Of a DNA stretch of 64,000 nucleotides, positions 11,158 through 22,821 are shown in pieces. Numbering within the stretch: the first letter of the stretch is position 1; each line of letters starts with the position of its first letter. This DNA comes from Helianthus annuus (Eukaryota > Streptophyta > Magnoliopsida > Asterales > Asteraceae). The stretch lies in NCBI RefSeq assembly GCF_002127325.2, contig NC_035440.2:72973819-73037818 (forward strand), read 5' to 3'. The translations under genes were made by a program, and so were the position numbers. Below the pieces are notes generated by a model. It searched no databases and had not been told where the DNA came from. It saw nothing but the letters and a program-made list of their open reading frames with translations.

Positions 11158-11904
11158 TGTGACAACTCGAGTTTCCAAGATTCCATTTTCGCATTTATTG
11201 CACGTTCACTGTTTGTTTAATCGTTTACTTGCACAATTAGTTTGCTGTGAAACTGTAACGTTTTGATTCAATAAAGTATATTGTGTTTGAGCATGGTTAT
11301 GTGTTGTTTATGAAGGATTTGACAAATACTTAAATGTGGTGGTGAAACTGTAAATTGTATATCTTGAGCATGTAATATGTGATAGATAATTCTTTAGGGT
11401 GCTTAGTGCTAATAGTGAAACTTAAATCATTCTTAACCCTAATCCCTTTCACTAATCATCACCCAAGAAACTAAGCACGTACTTTCACATTCTCTGATCC
11501 TCTCTGGCAATCATCATCATCATTATTGGCACAAGTTCCCATCACTCTTGATTCCACACTTTATTTAGAATCAATCCAAGGTAATTGTTAATGACTGTTT
11601 GTTACTATCAATTCTTGATTAGTGTGATTCATGTAAACCCTAGTTCTACATGTAATGGTTCTGTGTTTGATTGATTCTGATTATTGTAAAATGGTTTATA
11701 ATCAGTGTGTAATTACTTGCTGAATGTTAAGATGCATGTTATGATAGAATGGTTGATTGATGATTTGATTATTGCAGTACAATTGTATGAGATTAGGGTT
11801 TCTAGATCGTAAGTGTAACTGTTACATCGATTCTGTAGTAGGGTTTGAAATTCACGCATATTCAATAACTCAAAATTGTGTCAGGGTTTTTGTGAAATAA
11901 CAAA

Positions 11905-12525
11905 GTCCGAGCTTTAGCCATGCTTGATTGATCTGAATTTATTAACATGTTATGTCCGAATATTATTCATATTAAAAGGTCCGAATTCTTTAGATATGTA
12001 TGATGTCCGAATTCTTTTAGGGATCAAAGGGTCCGACTTTTATGCAATGAAGAAGGACCGAGTTTTGATCATGCATGCTAGTCCGACCTTTAATAAGCTA
12101 TGTTGTCCGATTTTATGAAGTTGAAACCTTGTCCGACTTTTATTGCATGGATATAGGTCCGACCTTTCTCACTAACACCTTGTCCGAGTTTCTTATGTGT
12201 TAAGGGGTCCGAGTTTTTGGGCTTGAAGTCCTCTCCGATCTTTTGAGAGCAAAAGAGGGGGGTCCGAGTTTTAGAAGGGGTGGCCCCCTTGTCCGAACTT
12301 TTAAGCAGGGAAGCCCCCCCCCCCTTGGTCCGAATTTGCGAAGGGGAGTCCCTTTTGTCCGAGTTTTGTAAGGGAAAGTCCCTTTGGTCCGTGTTTCATG
12401 TTCCATGGTCCGACTTTGTTGATGATGTTATGTCCAAGTTTTATATTAGGGTTGGGATGTCCGACTTTTGAAGGGTAAGGGTTTGTAGTCCGAGTTTATG
12501 CTTATGGAGGTCTGAGCTTTTGTTG
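11905..12525 (+). repeat. Array of GTCCGA(N)TTTT words
   Basis: About 23 copies of a word close to GTCCGAGTTTT (second half variable: CTTTT, ATTCT, CCTTT) occur every 20-40 bp, separated by unrelated sequence. All are in the same orientation. A weaker version of the array is present in LTR-7 (20780-22100). Confidence 0.8.
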
Positions 12526-12983
12526 TATGTTAAGCTGTTAAGTGGTTAACCCTGCATGTTAAGTGTGTTACTGAATATATCATCGTATGCCACTGTATGC
12601 ATGTCACTGCATGTTACTGTATGACACGATACTGTATATCACTGCGTAAAACTGCACACTACTGTATGTATGAACATTCTATGTGGTGTCATTCTGTACA
12701 CAACCATCACACGAATCACAATTACTTAGACATCAATGACTTGCAAACCCTAATTGAATGTAAACACTTATCTTGAATTTATGTGCAATGTACCATAGGT
12801 CGTGAGTAACGGACCTAAACATTAATTAACTCTAGAAGCAATAACATACCGAGCAAACCAAGGTGAGTTCACACTCTTACTAAGGCATGGGATTCCCGGG
12901 GATAGGGAATGGGTTGAATGATGGAAATTGAACAATTACGCGTACTTACATGGCTACTAGACTATCTACCATGGTCCTCGGGT

Positions 12984-13235
12984 TAAGCAGGACACTTACG
13001 TAAAACCTACATAAACAGGAATATGCTACTGTCTTCCGGAGTCAGGAAGGACACTTACGTAAAACCTACGTAAACAATAACATGCTACTGTCTTCCGGAG
13101 TCAGGAAGGACACTTACGTAAAACCTACGTAGACCCCACGCGTACCACTGTCCTCGGGTACAGAAGGACACTTACGTAAAACCTATGTAAAGCTTGTACG
13201 TACTACTGTTCTCGGTTGTGAAGAACACTTATGGT
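12984..13235 (+). repeat. 58-59 bp tandem repeat in Gyp-2 LTR
   Basis: The word GGACACTTACGTAAAACCTA recurs at 12990, 13049, 13108 and 13166, with a degenerate copy at 13223. Units alternate with CTACTGTCTTCCGGAGTC. Some units are also present in both arms of the 5' palindrome. Confidence 0.85.
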
Positions 13236-13690
13236 TACGAATAGTCTAGTGGATATACAACATGGGAAGCCCCCACCAATAGAACATACTATCGGCACAG
13301 TAGAGCCAAGTGTTACAAACGAACTTACTATTACGCAATTACTTTCTGTGAACTCGCTCAACTAGTTGTTGATCCTCTGTTACATGCCTTGCAGGTTGTT
13401 AGGTACATGGTGCTTGCACAGGGAGGAGCTGGTCGTTTTGGGCACGGATCGTGAATGTTTTGTTAAACACTTTATGACATTTCATACTTTATTATGTTGG
13501 GTTTTACTTATATGCTTCCGCTAAACAGTGATAACATACTTATGTTTTGGAACACCTTTCATATGGATTGGTTTGGTTTAATTACAATTACTTTTACTTT
13601 ATACATTGTTCTATATGATTGGTGGCTTGATCCTGGTCAGTCACGCTCCCAAGCGGTGATACTCCGCAGGTGGATTTTGGGGGTGTGACA

Positions 13691-14456
13691 ACCATTGCAG
13701 TGGTCCACGCGCAATTGGCACGATGATTAAATGGAATAGGAATAAAGAGAATTCCTAGTAGTTGGAGGGGCACCTTCAAGATAAATACTTCATCTTCCTT
13801 TTCTGGTCAAGTATGTCGTCAGTCTTACTTTACAAGAACCGCAGGGATCTCGTCCTGCTGATTAAGAATTCGTTCAAGGTTGCCGCCTCTGCCTCGCCGT
13901 CACTATCGTTGTCAAGCACCTTCACGATCAAGAGAGAAGAGCAGTCATTTCCTACGGAAGCAAGCTCAGAATCTTGTTTTGTAATCACTCTAGCCATGAG
14001 CTTTGCAAAGTACGCGAGGTCGATAGTTTCATCATGCGAGTTACGTACAGTAATAGGAGTCGGAGTCGAAAGTATCTTATTCACGTCAATAATCATTCCG
14101 TACACTTATTTGTATGTTTATATATCAATAAACAAATATGTTACTTAGCATAAACAGGCAATTCGATGCATTATGTCACGTATAACTCTCGTTTATTCTT
14201 TGGGGGGTCATTTTGTCTTTGGCAAGTCTAACTCGTGTAGACTATGCCTTAGTTGGCACCTTTTCTTGAGGGTATTCCCTACTAATTTCCTTGCCTTGTC
14301 TCTTTTTGAAAAGTGTTTGACTCGTGGATCTTGACGCTTACGTGAATGCAATGAAAAAACTTTTTGTAAAATGTTTTTGTGAGAGAACTCTAATGATTGT
14401 AGTCTAGACTCGAGAAGGAATCCTAGTTCACTACAATCGAAGCTCTGATACCAAAC
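13691..14456 (-). other. Gyp-1 leader, proximal piece, with a 91-codon ORF
   Basis: This follows the Gyp-2 duplication (13691-13695 ACCAT) and runs to the Gyp-1 LTR. On the minus strand the first 130 bases after the primer site resemble the Gyp-3 leader (GAACTAGGATTCCTTCTCGA). A minus-strand ORF at 14105-13830 starts MYGMIIDVNKIL and is acidic; it has no homolog I recognise. It may be the remains of a leader ORF like those of Gyp-3 and Gyp-5, but it shows no clear similarity to either. Confidence 0.5.
14442..14453 (-). other. Gyp-1 primer binding site (initiator tRNA-Met)
   Basis: The minus strand reads TGGTATCAGAGC, three bases inside the LTR end TGTCACACCC at 14457. Confidence 0.8.
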
Positions 14457-17400
14457 TGTCACACCCTGACTTTTGCGAAAGCGTATGATGTGTGACTGGT
14501 TTAATATCATTGCATTCATTCGTAATAAACAACTACATGATCAAAACGATGTTCATCCATTCATAAAATTTAAGTATTACAAACACTGGTTATTTAAGTT
14601 TTAAAACACAACCTTCGACTAGGTTACAAACCAACAAAAGTGGATGACATCTAAACTTGAAGTCTACTTCTAGTTACGACACCTGCGCCCAAGATCCAAC
14701 CTGTCACCTGAAATACATGTAATTTTGGAAAACATCAACAAAAGTTGAGCGAGTTCATGCGTTTTGTATGAGTACTGTATTCTTGTAAATCTTTGAGAGA
14801 CTCATTTGCAAACAGGTATGAAAAGCGTGTATGAACATGAATGTTTTACAAGGACTTTAAGGCATGTGAGGACATAGGGAGCACTCGTAATGAGTAGGCA
14901 TATACCCTTGTCGATTTACGTCGACTGTGTCAATTTCCCTTGACTGTGTCGATTACCCTCGACTGTGTCGATTTACCTCGACTGTGTCGATTAACCTCGA
15001 CTAGGACTCTGAAGCACTACTTGGTACTAGTTGTGACCATGAGTGGGGTTCGGCCGTACCCGTTAGATCTAACCCTCGTCCCTAATTAAGTATTAATGGC
15101 ATTTCAATATCTTGTCTATGCTCACATGATCTAGTATTTCATAGGCATTTCATACCACGTTCAAGCATTCGTAACATGTATTCCACCCCCGAGAGTTATA
15201 AAACCAAAAACAGTTAAAAGAAAAGGGGGAGCATGAACTCATTGTTTTGCGTCTTCAGTACTCGTAACCCAAATCTCGCCAGCAAACACGACTACCTACA
15301 ATGTGCTAGGGTCTATTAGACGAGCGGGCCGCGCCTTGCCTTAGTATTCATGTTTTGAGTTACGTTTCCTTTATGTCTTTAACATTATCCGAAGTTATAA
15401 TACTTCACAAGTATTTATTATCGTATTTCCTTCCCAAGGATGGGAGTATATCACACATGTGTATTTGTATTCTCGTATTTGTAGTTTCCAAAATAATATA
15501 TTTTCAAGTCTTACTTCAGAAAATATATTTAAACTTGTTTTGTCTCAAAAATCATGTATCTTCTAAATATTCTAAGAAAATATATTGTTACTTCCAAAAT
15601 AATATATTTCCTCTTTTGTCGAAAATATGATATACTTTGTAATAAAAATCCAAAATCATATTTTCACTTCTTTCGTTTCCAAAAAAATGTTTACCGAAAA
15701 TATATTGTAACGGTATTTTCCGGAATATTTCATAAGTTACATTTTTGTGTTCGGTTTCACAATATTAAGTGTGTAACTTATATTTTATTCCTTGTGATTT
15801 TTGGTATTATTTTGGAGTTGTAAATTCCATGGTATTTGTTAAGTTACATTATTTTACCCTAGATAATATAACTAGTCCACAAGGTATACAAATATTCACA
15901 CAAGTGTCCTTAATATAAATATACATTCTAAATATATATTTACCCTTTTTTATTTACAAAAACCAACCTCCAATACTTGTATTTTTGTTACAAAAATTTA
16001 TGGCAAAATTTATGTTGTAAACCATAGTTTAAAACACACTTGTTTAGAAAATATTTTTTAAGTGTTGGAATTTTTAGAAAATTTCACCATAATTTCCTTT
16101 GTAAATGGAGGAGTCCATGCTATTTAGCATATCATTTTCTGTTCAAAAATCATCCAAACAATCAACAACAAATCACTTAATCATCTTGTACTTACCAAGT
16201 GCAAAAACTATTTCGTTTACAATATAACATGAACTTGATCTTTCACAAAAACGCGTAGTAACTTGGTAAAGTGTTTAGTAGCCTTAGTTACCCTCCAAAA
16301 TGTATTTACTACTTGGTAAACTTCATTCTTGAAGATTTTAGATGTTTACAACTTGTAAACATATTTTACAAAAATGTTTCTTTATTAAACCTTCTTGTTT
16401 CTCTAGTGTTTATACACTTGTTTTTCCACTAAAAATGGTGTAAGTTTAGTAAAAACCATGATCTTTCAAAAATCATATTTTGAACTTGGTTTTCTTGGAA
16501 AAATCATTCATAAATCTTGGATCTACAAGTTTACTAGTTCACTTTGTTTATTACTTTTCAAAAATCATTTTGTTTATCAAGTTCATGTCCATATGTGAAG
16601 ATGATTTTCTTATGTTGTTACATAATCATCTTCCTACTTGCTAGATTATGTGTTAAATCACCATCTAGCAAGCTTCATGTGATGATTAACATCATCATCT
16701 CAAGAAATCAACAAACAAATACCATTCATGCACTAAACAACATCATTTCAACAAGATTTCATCATATTTCATCTTATGTTTCAAGATTCAAGTGTTAATC
16801 ATCATACTACAACTTTTAACCACTAAAAATATGAAGTAACAAGGATCAAGAGTCTTACTACTAGCTTTAAGCTAGGGAAGATCACTAGTTGTTGGTGATG
16901 ACAAAAGTGATGGATAAAAGCTAACGAAAGAGGTCCTTGATGATCCGCAAACACCAAGCTTCCTATATCACCTTCTTACACCCTGGGATTACTTTAGAAT
17001 GGATGATTTTGAATTAAAGATGATGGAGGTGGGTGAGGTGGTTCCCGGCCGCAAGTGAGGGGGAGAGGAGGAGAAGGTGAGTTGTGAAAGATGAATGAGG
17101 TTGTGATCTTGAAGTTAGAATTTTATAACCCATGTTAAGCTATTACCCAAAGGTTCCTATGTCTCTTAAGTACACCACCAAATCTTCCACCAAATCACAT
17201 GGGATTGTATAAGATCTTGATGAGATTATGTAGCATCTACTAATTAGGCCATGTGGCCGATTTCTAGGATATGGGGAGGGGGTCCAATTGTAACTTTTAA
17301 CCAATTAGTTGTCATGTAATCCATATTCAAGTATTTAGTTAGTTTAATTAGTTACTAGATATTTTAGTGGGTGTTAGGGTGCTCGGGGATCATAACTAGC

Positions 17401-18029
17401 TCAAAAATAATAACACAATGCTTCTAGCAATAGTTTGGTGTTCCGGGTAATATCCGGTTGTTCGGTTAGATACCGGTTCGTTAATGTGTCAAGTTATTCC
17501 GTTTAGTGTTCATTAAGTACCCTTTTGTGACTCTTTTAATTCTTGACGCTTAGGAAAGCATATAGGACCATTTTGCCATATTTTTGCACATTACTAGCTT
17601 GTTAAAAAGCTGAATTTTGTTGAAATGTGCAGAATTCTGCACTTTTAGTGAGTTTTTGGCACTTTCCGGCACTTAAACTATCACCTAGTAACGTAGTTTT
17701 ATGGTCCTTACCTCCCTACACACTATACTAGTGTAATACGTCGTCTCTGGCTCATACTGGGCCTCACAATATTGTATGTCTATGTACTGAACATCGTCAG
17801 CATTTTCAGTTTGTCTGATAATGGCGCCACTTCTGTTTCTGTGTATTATTGGAACTATATCGTGTTGCACGTAGCAACGAATAAAGTCTTGTAACATGAA
17901 ATGTCATTGTATGTATATAACAGTAATCAGAAATTCATTTGTTTTGTAAACTAGATCATGCACAGTTATTAAAGCACAGATTACTGTTCATTTAGTGTAC
18001 GGAATGTACGGAAAAGTGACAGTTTCACA
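14457..18029 (-). repeat. Gyp-1 5' LTR (about 3573 bp)
   Basis: On the minus strand it runs from TGTGAAACTGTC (18029) to GGGTGTGACA (14457), next to the primer site. A TATA-like word (TATAAAAT, minus) lies at 17120-17127. It shares blocks with the Gyp-3 LTR and, in opposite orientation, with LTR-8. Much of 15350-16800 is AT-rich with no credible ORF. The right boundary is inferred from the U3 alignment with LTR-8 and from the TG...CA rule. Confidence 0.75.
14907..15003. repeat. Short tandem repeat TCGACTGTGTCGATT
   Basis: About five units of roughly 20-23 bp built on TCGACTGTGTCGATT occur inside the Gyp-1 LTR. The unit contains the near-palindrome TCGACTGTGTCGA. Confidence 0.8.
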
Positions 18030-20009
18030 CTACTTTTGGTACTCACTGTCCGACCAGCGCTTCAACCTTGCTTTTTCTCTGATTTCCTCGCAATTCCGGT
18101 AAGATCTCACCCTAAATCTTGTACATCTTTGATCTACACATGATTCTACACCTTTCTATCTTTCGAATCTCAACTTTTAACCGTGAAATCACTAGATTTG
18201 AGGTGTTCTAGGATGATGTCATCATGGTGTTCTTGAGAACTTCATGTTTTGGCCTCAATCCACCGAGAACAACTTAGATCTAACCGATTTCCACATAAAT
18301 AAACAAGGATCTTTCATAGATCTAAACAAATTCACGATGGAGAGGATTGAAAGATGGTTTTCCAACTTTCTTTCAACTCTTTTACACTCAATGCACTCAA
18401 AAACCGATAGAATCGGAGCTTGCACCGACTTCCTACTCATTCTTGTGGTTATGTTGGTCCAAGATCTGGATTCTATCCACGAGGTTTACCGATTTCGGGT
18501 TAAACATGGAACACCGTCTCGAACAGTTAACTGACCGGATTGGGTGATTCCTGTCCGATCAGGAGTACCAAGTATTGACGAGGTTTCCGTTGCTTAACAC
18601 GTTATCAAAACATCTCGATAAAACGAAAAATTATCAAAATAACCAAGTGTAAGACGAACGGAACGACCAGGATGGAATGTTGTACGAACGGACTACCGTC
18701 CGATCAAACTGTCACCCGATCGATCTACACCTTGGGAACGTTGAATGGGTTGTTGTCCGATCGGACTGCCATCCGATCGGATTAGCCGCTCGAACATGTG
18801 ACATTTAAACTTCAATACTTAAACAATTTTCAACATGTTCAATATCAGCAGGTTGTCACCCGATCAAACTACAGTCCGATCGAGTAACCAATTGATGTGA
18901 ACTTGTTCTCACTAGAATGTCCAACCAATCGGGTTGATTGCCCGATCGAGCGAATCATTCGATCGACCGACTTGAAAGGTAGCGATACTTCTATGTCTTC
19001 AGAATACTACAACAAAAACTTCAAAAGTCAAACCATCATGCACAAACACATCTTTCCCTAAAGGAAGAAACAATCCACTCGAAAGGTCATCCGATCGGAT
19101 GACCATCCGAGCGGACTATCACTCGCACGATCAGCTGTCCGATTGGACTACCATCCGATCGAACTGCTGTCCTACCCACTCGCACTCTTTATCGTTTTAC
19201 GCGACGCTTACCATTATGCTATCGTTCTGATCAGGCTAACCTTACTCTCTACAATCCATCAATCGCTGTGAGTATACTCGATCCCTTTTTGCTTTACGCA
19301 CTTTTGGGTGTTACATACGTTATTTATACTAAATCACATCGAACACCCTATGCAATACTTAAAACGCTAACCGTTACCGCATGTTATACGTGACTTAATG
19401 AATGCCTGTTTGTTATGTTTACACATGGAATGTTGTCTACCTGCCTTAGCAATGATAGTACTATTAGTTTGGACTCAGCACCTGTTCACTCAAGGGTTGT
19501 TAAGGACAATTACCTACATGGCTCACAGTGGTGAGTGTGTATCACGAACTGCCTTGGGTAGTCAACCCGCAGTCATTGATATCGATAGTTTCATGTCGAT
19601 AACTAACATGCCTCATTTTACACTGTGTACGTGCTGGTTTTGCGTAATCGATTTCGAACTCTATTATATCTATTAAACTTGTATGCTCAGCTTTACACTA
19701 TGTGTATTGACTTTTACTTTAACGTATGTGACAGGTGCTTAGGATGCTTAGTTGCTTTCTTTGCTGTGAAATTGAGGCTAGGAAAGACCTAGGTCAACAA
19801 TAAACATTTGTCTGTAATAAAAATCTGAGTTGTCAGAATAGAACAATTTGACTAGATCTTTTCTGTAATAATTGTATTATCTTATATGGCATGGTATGGG
19901 ACATGTTGCTTTAAATATTTGGTAAATATAGTTGTTATGGAAACTTCTGGACAATCTGTTTCGCTCAGTGCCGCGCCCCGATGATTCCGCCATCGGTTGG
20001 GGTGTGACA
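18030..20009 (+). repeat. LTR-6: truncated LTR, 3' part
   Basis: The segment ends in GGTTGGGGTGTGACA, the terminus type of the other gypsy LTRs, in plus orientation. No primer site follows, so it is the end of a 3' LTR or a solo LTR. Its start is missing, apparently cut by Gyp-1. It holds an array of CCGATCGGA words (18660-19165). No coding sequence is credible here. Confidence 0.55.
18660..19165. repeat. Array of palindromic CCGATCGGA words
   Basis: Repeated halves and whole copies of GTCCGATCGGACTACCATCCGATCGGA, with much variation, appear roughly a dozen times in 500 bp (for example around 18700, 18755, 18870, 18955, 19090 and 19140). The core is self-complementary, so strand is undefined. 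Confidence 0.75.
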
Positions 20010-20047
20010 TTCTGCTCCTCAATGTCCTTACCGTTGAAGAAACCTAG
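20010..20047. other. 38-bp spacer between LTR-6 and LTR-7
   Basis: This is the only short stretch not assigned to a mobile element. It lies between the TGTGACA end of LTR-6 and the TGTGACAACTCG start of LTR-7. It may be part of an older element. Confidence 0.5.
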
Positions 20048-21271
20048 TGTGACAACTCGCAACTTCATGTTACTACTTTAACCTAACCACAGTTAACTTA
20101 GTCATACATTCATAGCACTGCATTTAACCAAGGTTTGTTAAATGAGTCTACGTTGGTAATTCGGGGAATTACCGGAACACACACACAAGTTAACTCTCGA
20201 ACGTTGGTGACTAACAGTTTATACGAAACCTGTGTTGCATGACAAATGCGTGAATTACATGTTTTGATTGTAAATTACTAGTTGTTGTGTGCTTTATGAG
20301 AAAATTATATAATTAAGGGTGTGTTATAAATATTAGGGAAGTTATAATAAAACACAAAACCCTAAACATCCTTCACAATTTCACTGCACGACAGTTGCAA
20401 CTCTCTAATCATATCTCAATCATTTTTGGCTGCACAAGTTCACACACAATCAGCAATCCTTGATCTCTCAACTCCTTCAAGAACAAACCGTAGAATCAAT
20501 CTAAGGTAATGCTTTATGTTATACGTTGTTATTACTGTCCCTTTGATTTCTTGCAAACCCTAGACTTCCAAACAATCACCTGTGATTGATTGATATTGCC
20601 TGATGAATGTGTGAATGTTTGTATGTGAATGTGTAAACTATTATCAGATATGATTGCAGCTATTGACATGCTTGAAATACAAAAAAAAATTCTGTTGATT
20701 CGTGGTATTGTGGATTAGGGTTTTGATTGTATGAAGAAAATGAAATGGTTGATTGTTTTGTATTTCTGCATTTGCAATTTATCCGAGCTTGTTAATAGTA
20801 ATGTCTGAGTTTATGTATAATACCCCTGACCTCCGAGTTTGCATATAATCCCTCCTGATTTCCAAATTTAAGTAGGAAACTTATAGGATATCTGAGTTAT
20901 ATAATAGTCATGTTTAATGATTCCAAGTTTATCAATTAAAACGAAAGGCCCGGACTTATGTGTAAAGAGTTCTGAGTTTAGATGCTTGTTATGTTGTCTG
21001 AGTTGTAATGATCCGAGGTTGATAATTAATATAGTTCCGGATTTGTCAATAAGTAAAGCAAAGGAGTCCAAATATATGTATGTGCCTAGGTCCGAATTTA
21101 ATGAATATATATACATATGATGCATGTCCGAGTTTCCCTAAGTTATGATGACCAAACTTATTAAGTCCTGAGTCAGGGTACATTATTACGAATCGAGGCA
21201 AGATATATTTGGTTTCAAGAAGTTCAGGGTTTAGTAAATCATATGGCTTCCGAGTTTTCTTTTATATGTGG

Positions 21272-21274
<3 letters not shown>

Positions 21275-21326
<52 letters not shown>
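21275..21326. repeat. (TA)n microsatellite, left of MITE
   Basis: About 26 uninterrupted TA units directly abut the foldback element. They are either the original target or its expansion. Confidence 0.95.
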
Positions 21327-21329
<3 letters not shown>

Positions 21330-21731
21330 GAAGGATGTATAGAAAACCCACTTTAATTTAGAAAACTTGGGAAACTCAAAGCTCCCGATGTTTTTTTTTC
21401 TTGAAAAAAATTACACGTGTTATATACATGTTTTTAAGGGTTTTTGGCAAAAAAAAAAATCAAAAAAGCGCTAAGTAGATATTTTTAGAAAAAATAAACA
21501 AGTTTTGGTGTAACACATGTTACATTCATCTGACATATTTGTAACATGTGTTACACCAAAACTTGTTTATTTTTTTTTAAAATATCTACTCGGCGCTTTT
21601 TTGATTTTTTTTGCCCAAAAGCCTTAAAAACATGTATATAACATGTGTAAATTTTTTCAAGAAAAAAAAACATCGGGAGCTTTGAGTTTCCCGGGTTTTC
21701 TAAATTAAAGTGGGTTTTCTATAGATACTTA

Positions 21732-21734
<3 letters not shown>
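21327..21734. mobile_element. Foldback MITE in a (TA)n tract
   Basis: About 408 bp form a nearly perfect inverted repeat with arms of roughly 190 bp and a centre near 21530. Left arm blocks (TATAGAAAACCCACTTTAAT, AAACTCAAAGCTCCCGATG, TAACACATGTTAC) recur as reverse complements on the right. It has no coding capacity and is flanked by long TA tracts on both sides. This matches MITEs that target TA microsatellites (for example Micron in rice). The family here is not identified. Confidence 0.8.

Positions 21735-21805
<71 letters not shown>
21735..21805. repeat. (TA)n microsatellite, right of MITE
   Basis: About 35 TA units directly follow the foldback element. Confidence 0.95.
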
Positions 21806-21808
<3 letters not shown>

Positions 21809-22722
21809 ATGAGGTCGGGTTCATGGGATCAAATTCCGAATTTATGTTTTTGTCCGGGTTTTGGATTGTTGATGGTTCCAAATTTGAAGGAATTAACGGA
21901 AGTCCTGAACCTAATAAATTACTCAGAACCTACATAATGTATATTTGATGTTGTGTCCGAATTTATAAGAGATAGGGTGAGTTTACATTTGGAGTGAGTG
22001 TTTAATCAATGGGTTAGGCCCATACTATGTCAGTTATCCACTTATCCGAATGATGTGCATAGGGCGTCCAAACGTATGATGTGATTCCGTGTTTATTTAT
22101 AAACTTTATATCTGATTTAATATATCTCGTGAGTTTCTTGGAATTAAACTGTATGACACCAAGATCAACTGTTGCTTATGCTAAGCTTGATAACCTAATC
22201 ACATTGAACACTATTGTTTGGACAATAAGGGTATTGCATAACCCAACATACATACTTACATTTACTATACCTTAGGTCGCGTGTAACGGACCTAGCACGT
22301 AATTAACGAGTAGAAGTACGTAACACATACCAAGCAAACTAAGGTGAGTTCACTACTCTTTTACAAGCATGCGTCTCGGGGGGGGGGGGACAAACAAACT
22401 ACTATTCCTGGGAGGAATACTTTTTAAACTATTATTCCTATGAGGAACACTTTTTCTATCTGGTGTAGTTTAAACTCGATGTTGGTTAATAAACTCAAAC
22501 TCTATCACGAAAGTCCCTACTTACTACCGAGCTAGTTGCCTGGGAGGCAACAGGGTATTAGTTAATCGCCCTCTTAGGCCCGACAAACCTCACACCGTGC
22601 TGGGAGCCGGGCGTGAACTAATGACCTTATGCACTTTGATCAATGATGATAGACATTGATGAGGACACAACAAACAGAACAATCAATCGGTACCGAGTTT
22701 ATTACTCGTGACACATCTTCAA

Positions 22723-22821
22723 TGTGACAACTATCAAAATTCCAGGTATCCGTACAACTATTAAACCATGATTAGTGCTTAATGACTGTGCTGAAGTACA
22801 ATTAACTGCTTACTGATTATT
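22723..22821 (+). repeat. LTR-8, first 99 bp, interrupted by Gyp-3
   Basis: It starts TGTGACAACTATC and contains CCAGGTATCCGTAC, a U3 start shared with the Gyp-3 LTR. The last five bases (TTATT) are the Gyp-3 target duplication. The LTR resumes at 60704. Confidence 0.7.
22817..22821. repeat. Target-site duplication of Gyp-3, left (TTATT)
   Basis: TTATT precedes the Gyp-3 terminus TGTCACACCC and is repeated at 60699-60703 after the far terminus, 37.9 kb away. Confidence 0.85.

Larger units (their letters stand above)
4866..13690 (+). mobile_element. Gyp-2: decayed Ty3/gypsy (Tekay-like) element with palindromic 5' end
   Basis: A plus-strand element with a primer site at 6083-6095, gag-pol 6401-11081, a polypurine tract at 11144-11157 and a complete 2533-bp 3' LTR (11158-13690). 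Instead of a full 5' LTR it begins with an inverted LTR 3' end (4866-5489) joined head-to-head to a direct LTR 3' end (5490-6079). The whole is flanked by ACCAT on both sides, so it probably integrated in this form. Coding capacity is lost through four TAG stops, one gag deletion and three frameshifts. Confidence 0.85.
11158..13690 (+). repeat. Gyp-2 3' LTR (2533 bp)
   Basis: Bounded by TGTGACAACTCG and GGTGTGACA. It starts at the polypurine tract and ends at the ACCAT duplication. It holds an array of GTCCGA-type words (11905-12525) and a 58-bp tandem repeat (12984-13235). Its last 590 bp match the Gyp-2 5' palindrome. LTR-7 belongs to a related family, with a shared stretch near GTAACGGACCTA. 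No genuine gene is seen. Confidence 0.85.
3010..18029 (-). mobile_element. Gyp-1: decayed Ty3/gypsy element, split by Gyp-2 and cut by Cop-1
   Basis: I read this as one minus-strand element: 5' LTR 14457-18029, primer site 14442-14453, a leader in two pieces (13691-14456 and 4245-4860) and gag-AP 4244-3010. The two leader pieces are joined because Gyp-2 between them is flanked by an ACCAT duplication. The piece next to the LTR resembles the start of the Gyp-3 leader. The left gag resembles Gyp-3 gag. AP is interrupted at 3010 by Cop-1, and the rest of pol must be beyond the left edge. The candidate right target duplication is CTACT (18030-18034). That gag and LTR belong to one element is inference from orientation, order and family likeness. 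Confidence 0.7.
20048..22722 (+). repeat. LTR-7: 5' part of a Gyp-2-like LTR
   Basis: It starts TGTGACAACTCGC, like the Gyp-2 LTR, and shares with it TCCGAG-type words and the block around GTAACGGACCTA...AAGGTGAGTTCAC (near 22275-22350). A TATA box, TATAAATAT, lies at 20325-20333. It contains a foldback element within a (TA)n tract and is cut at 22722 by LTR-8. The remainder of the element is outside the window. Confidence 0.65.

Noticed and set aside
18030..22722. A host gene between Gyp-1 and Gyp-3
   Set aside because: Only short unsupported frames occur. Both halves have LTR termini and LTR-type repeats, and no exon-like coding blocks or protein motifs are visible.
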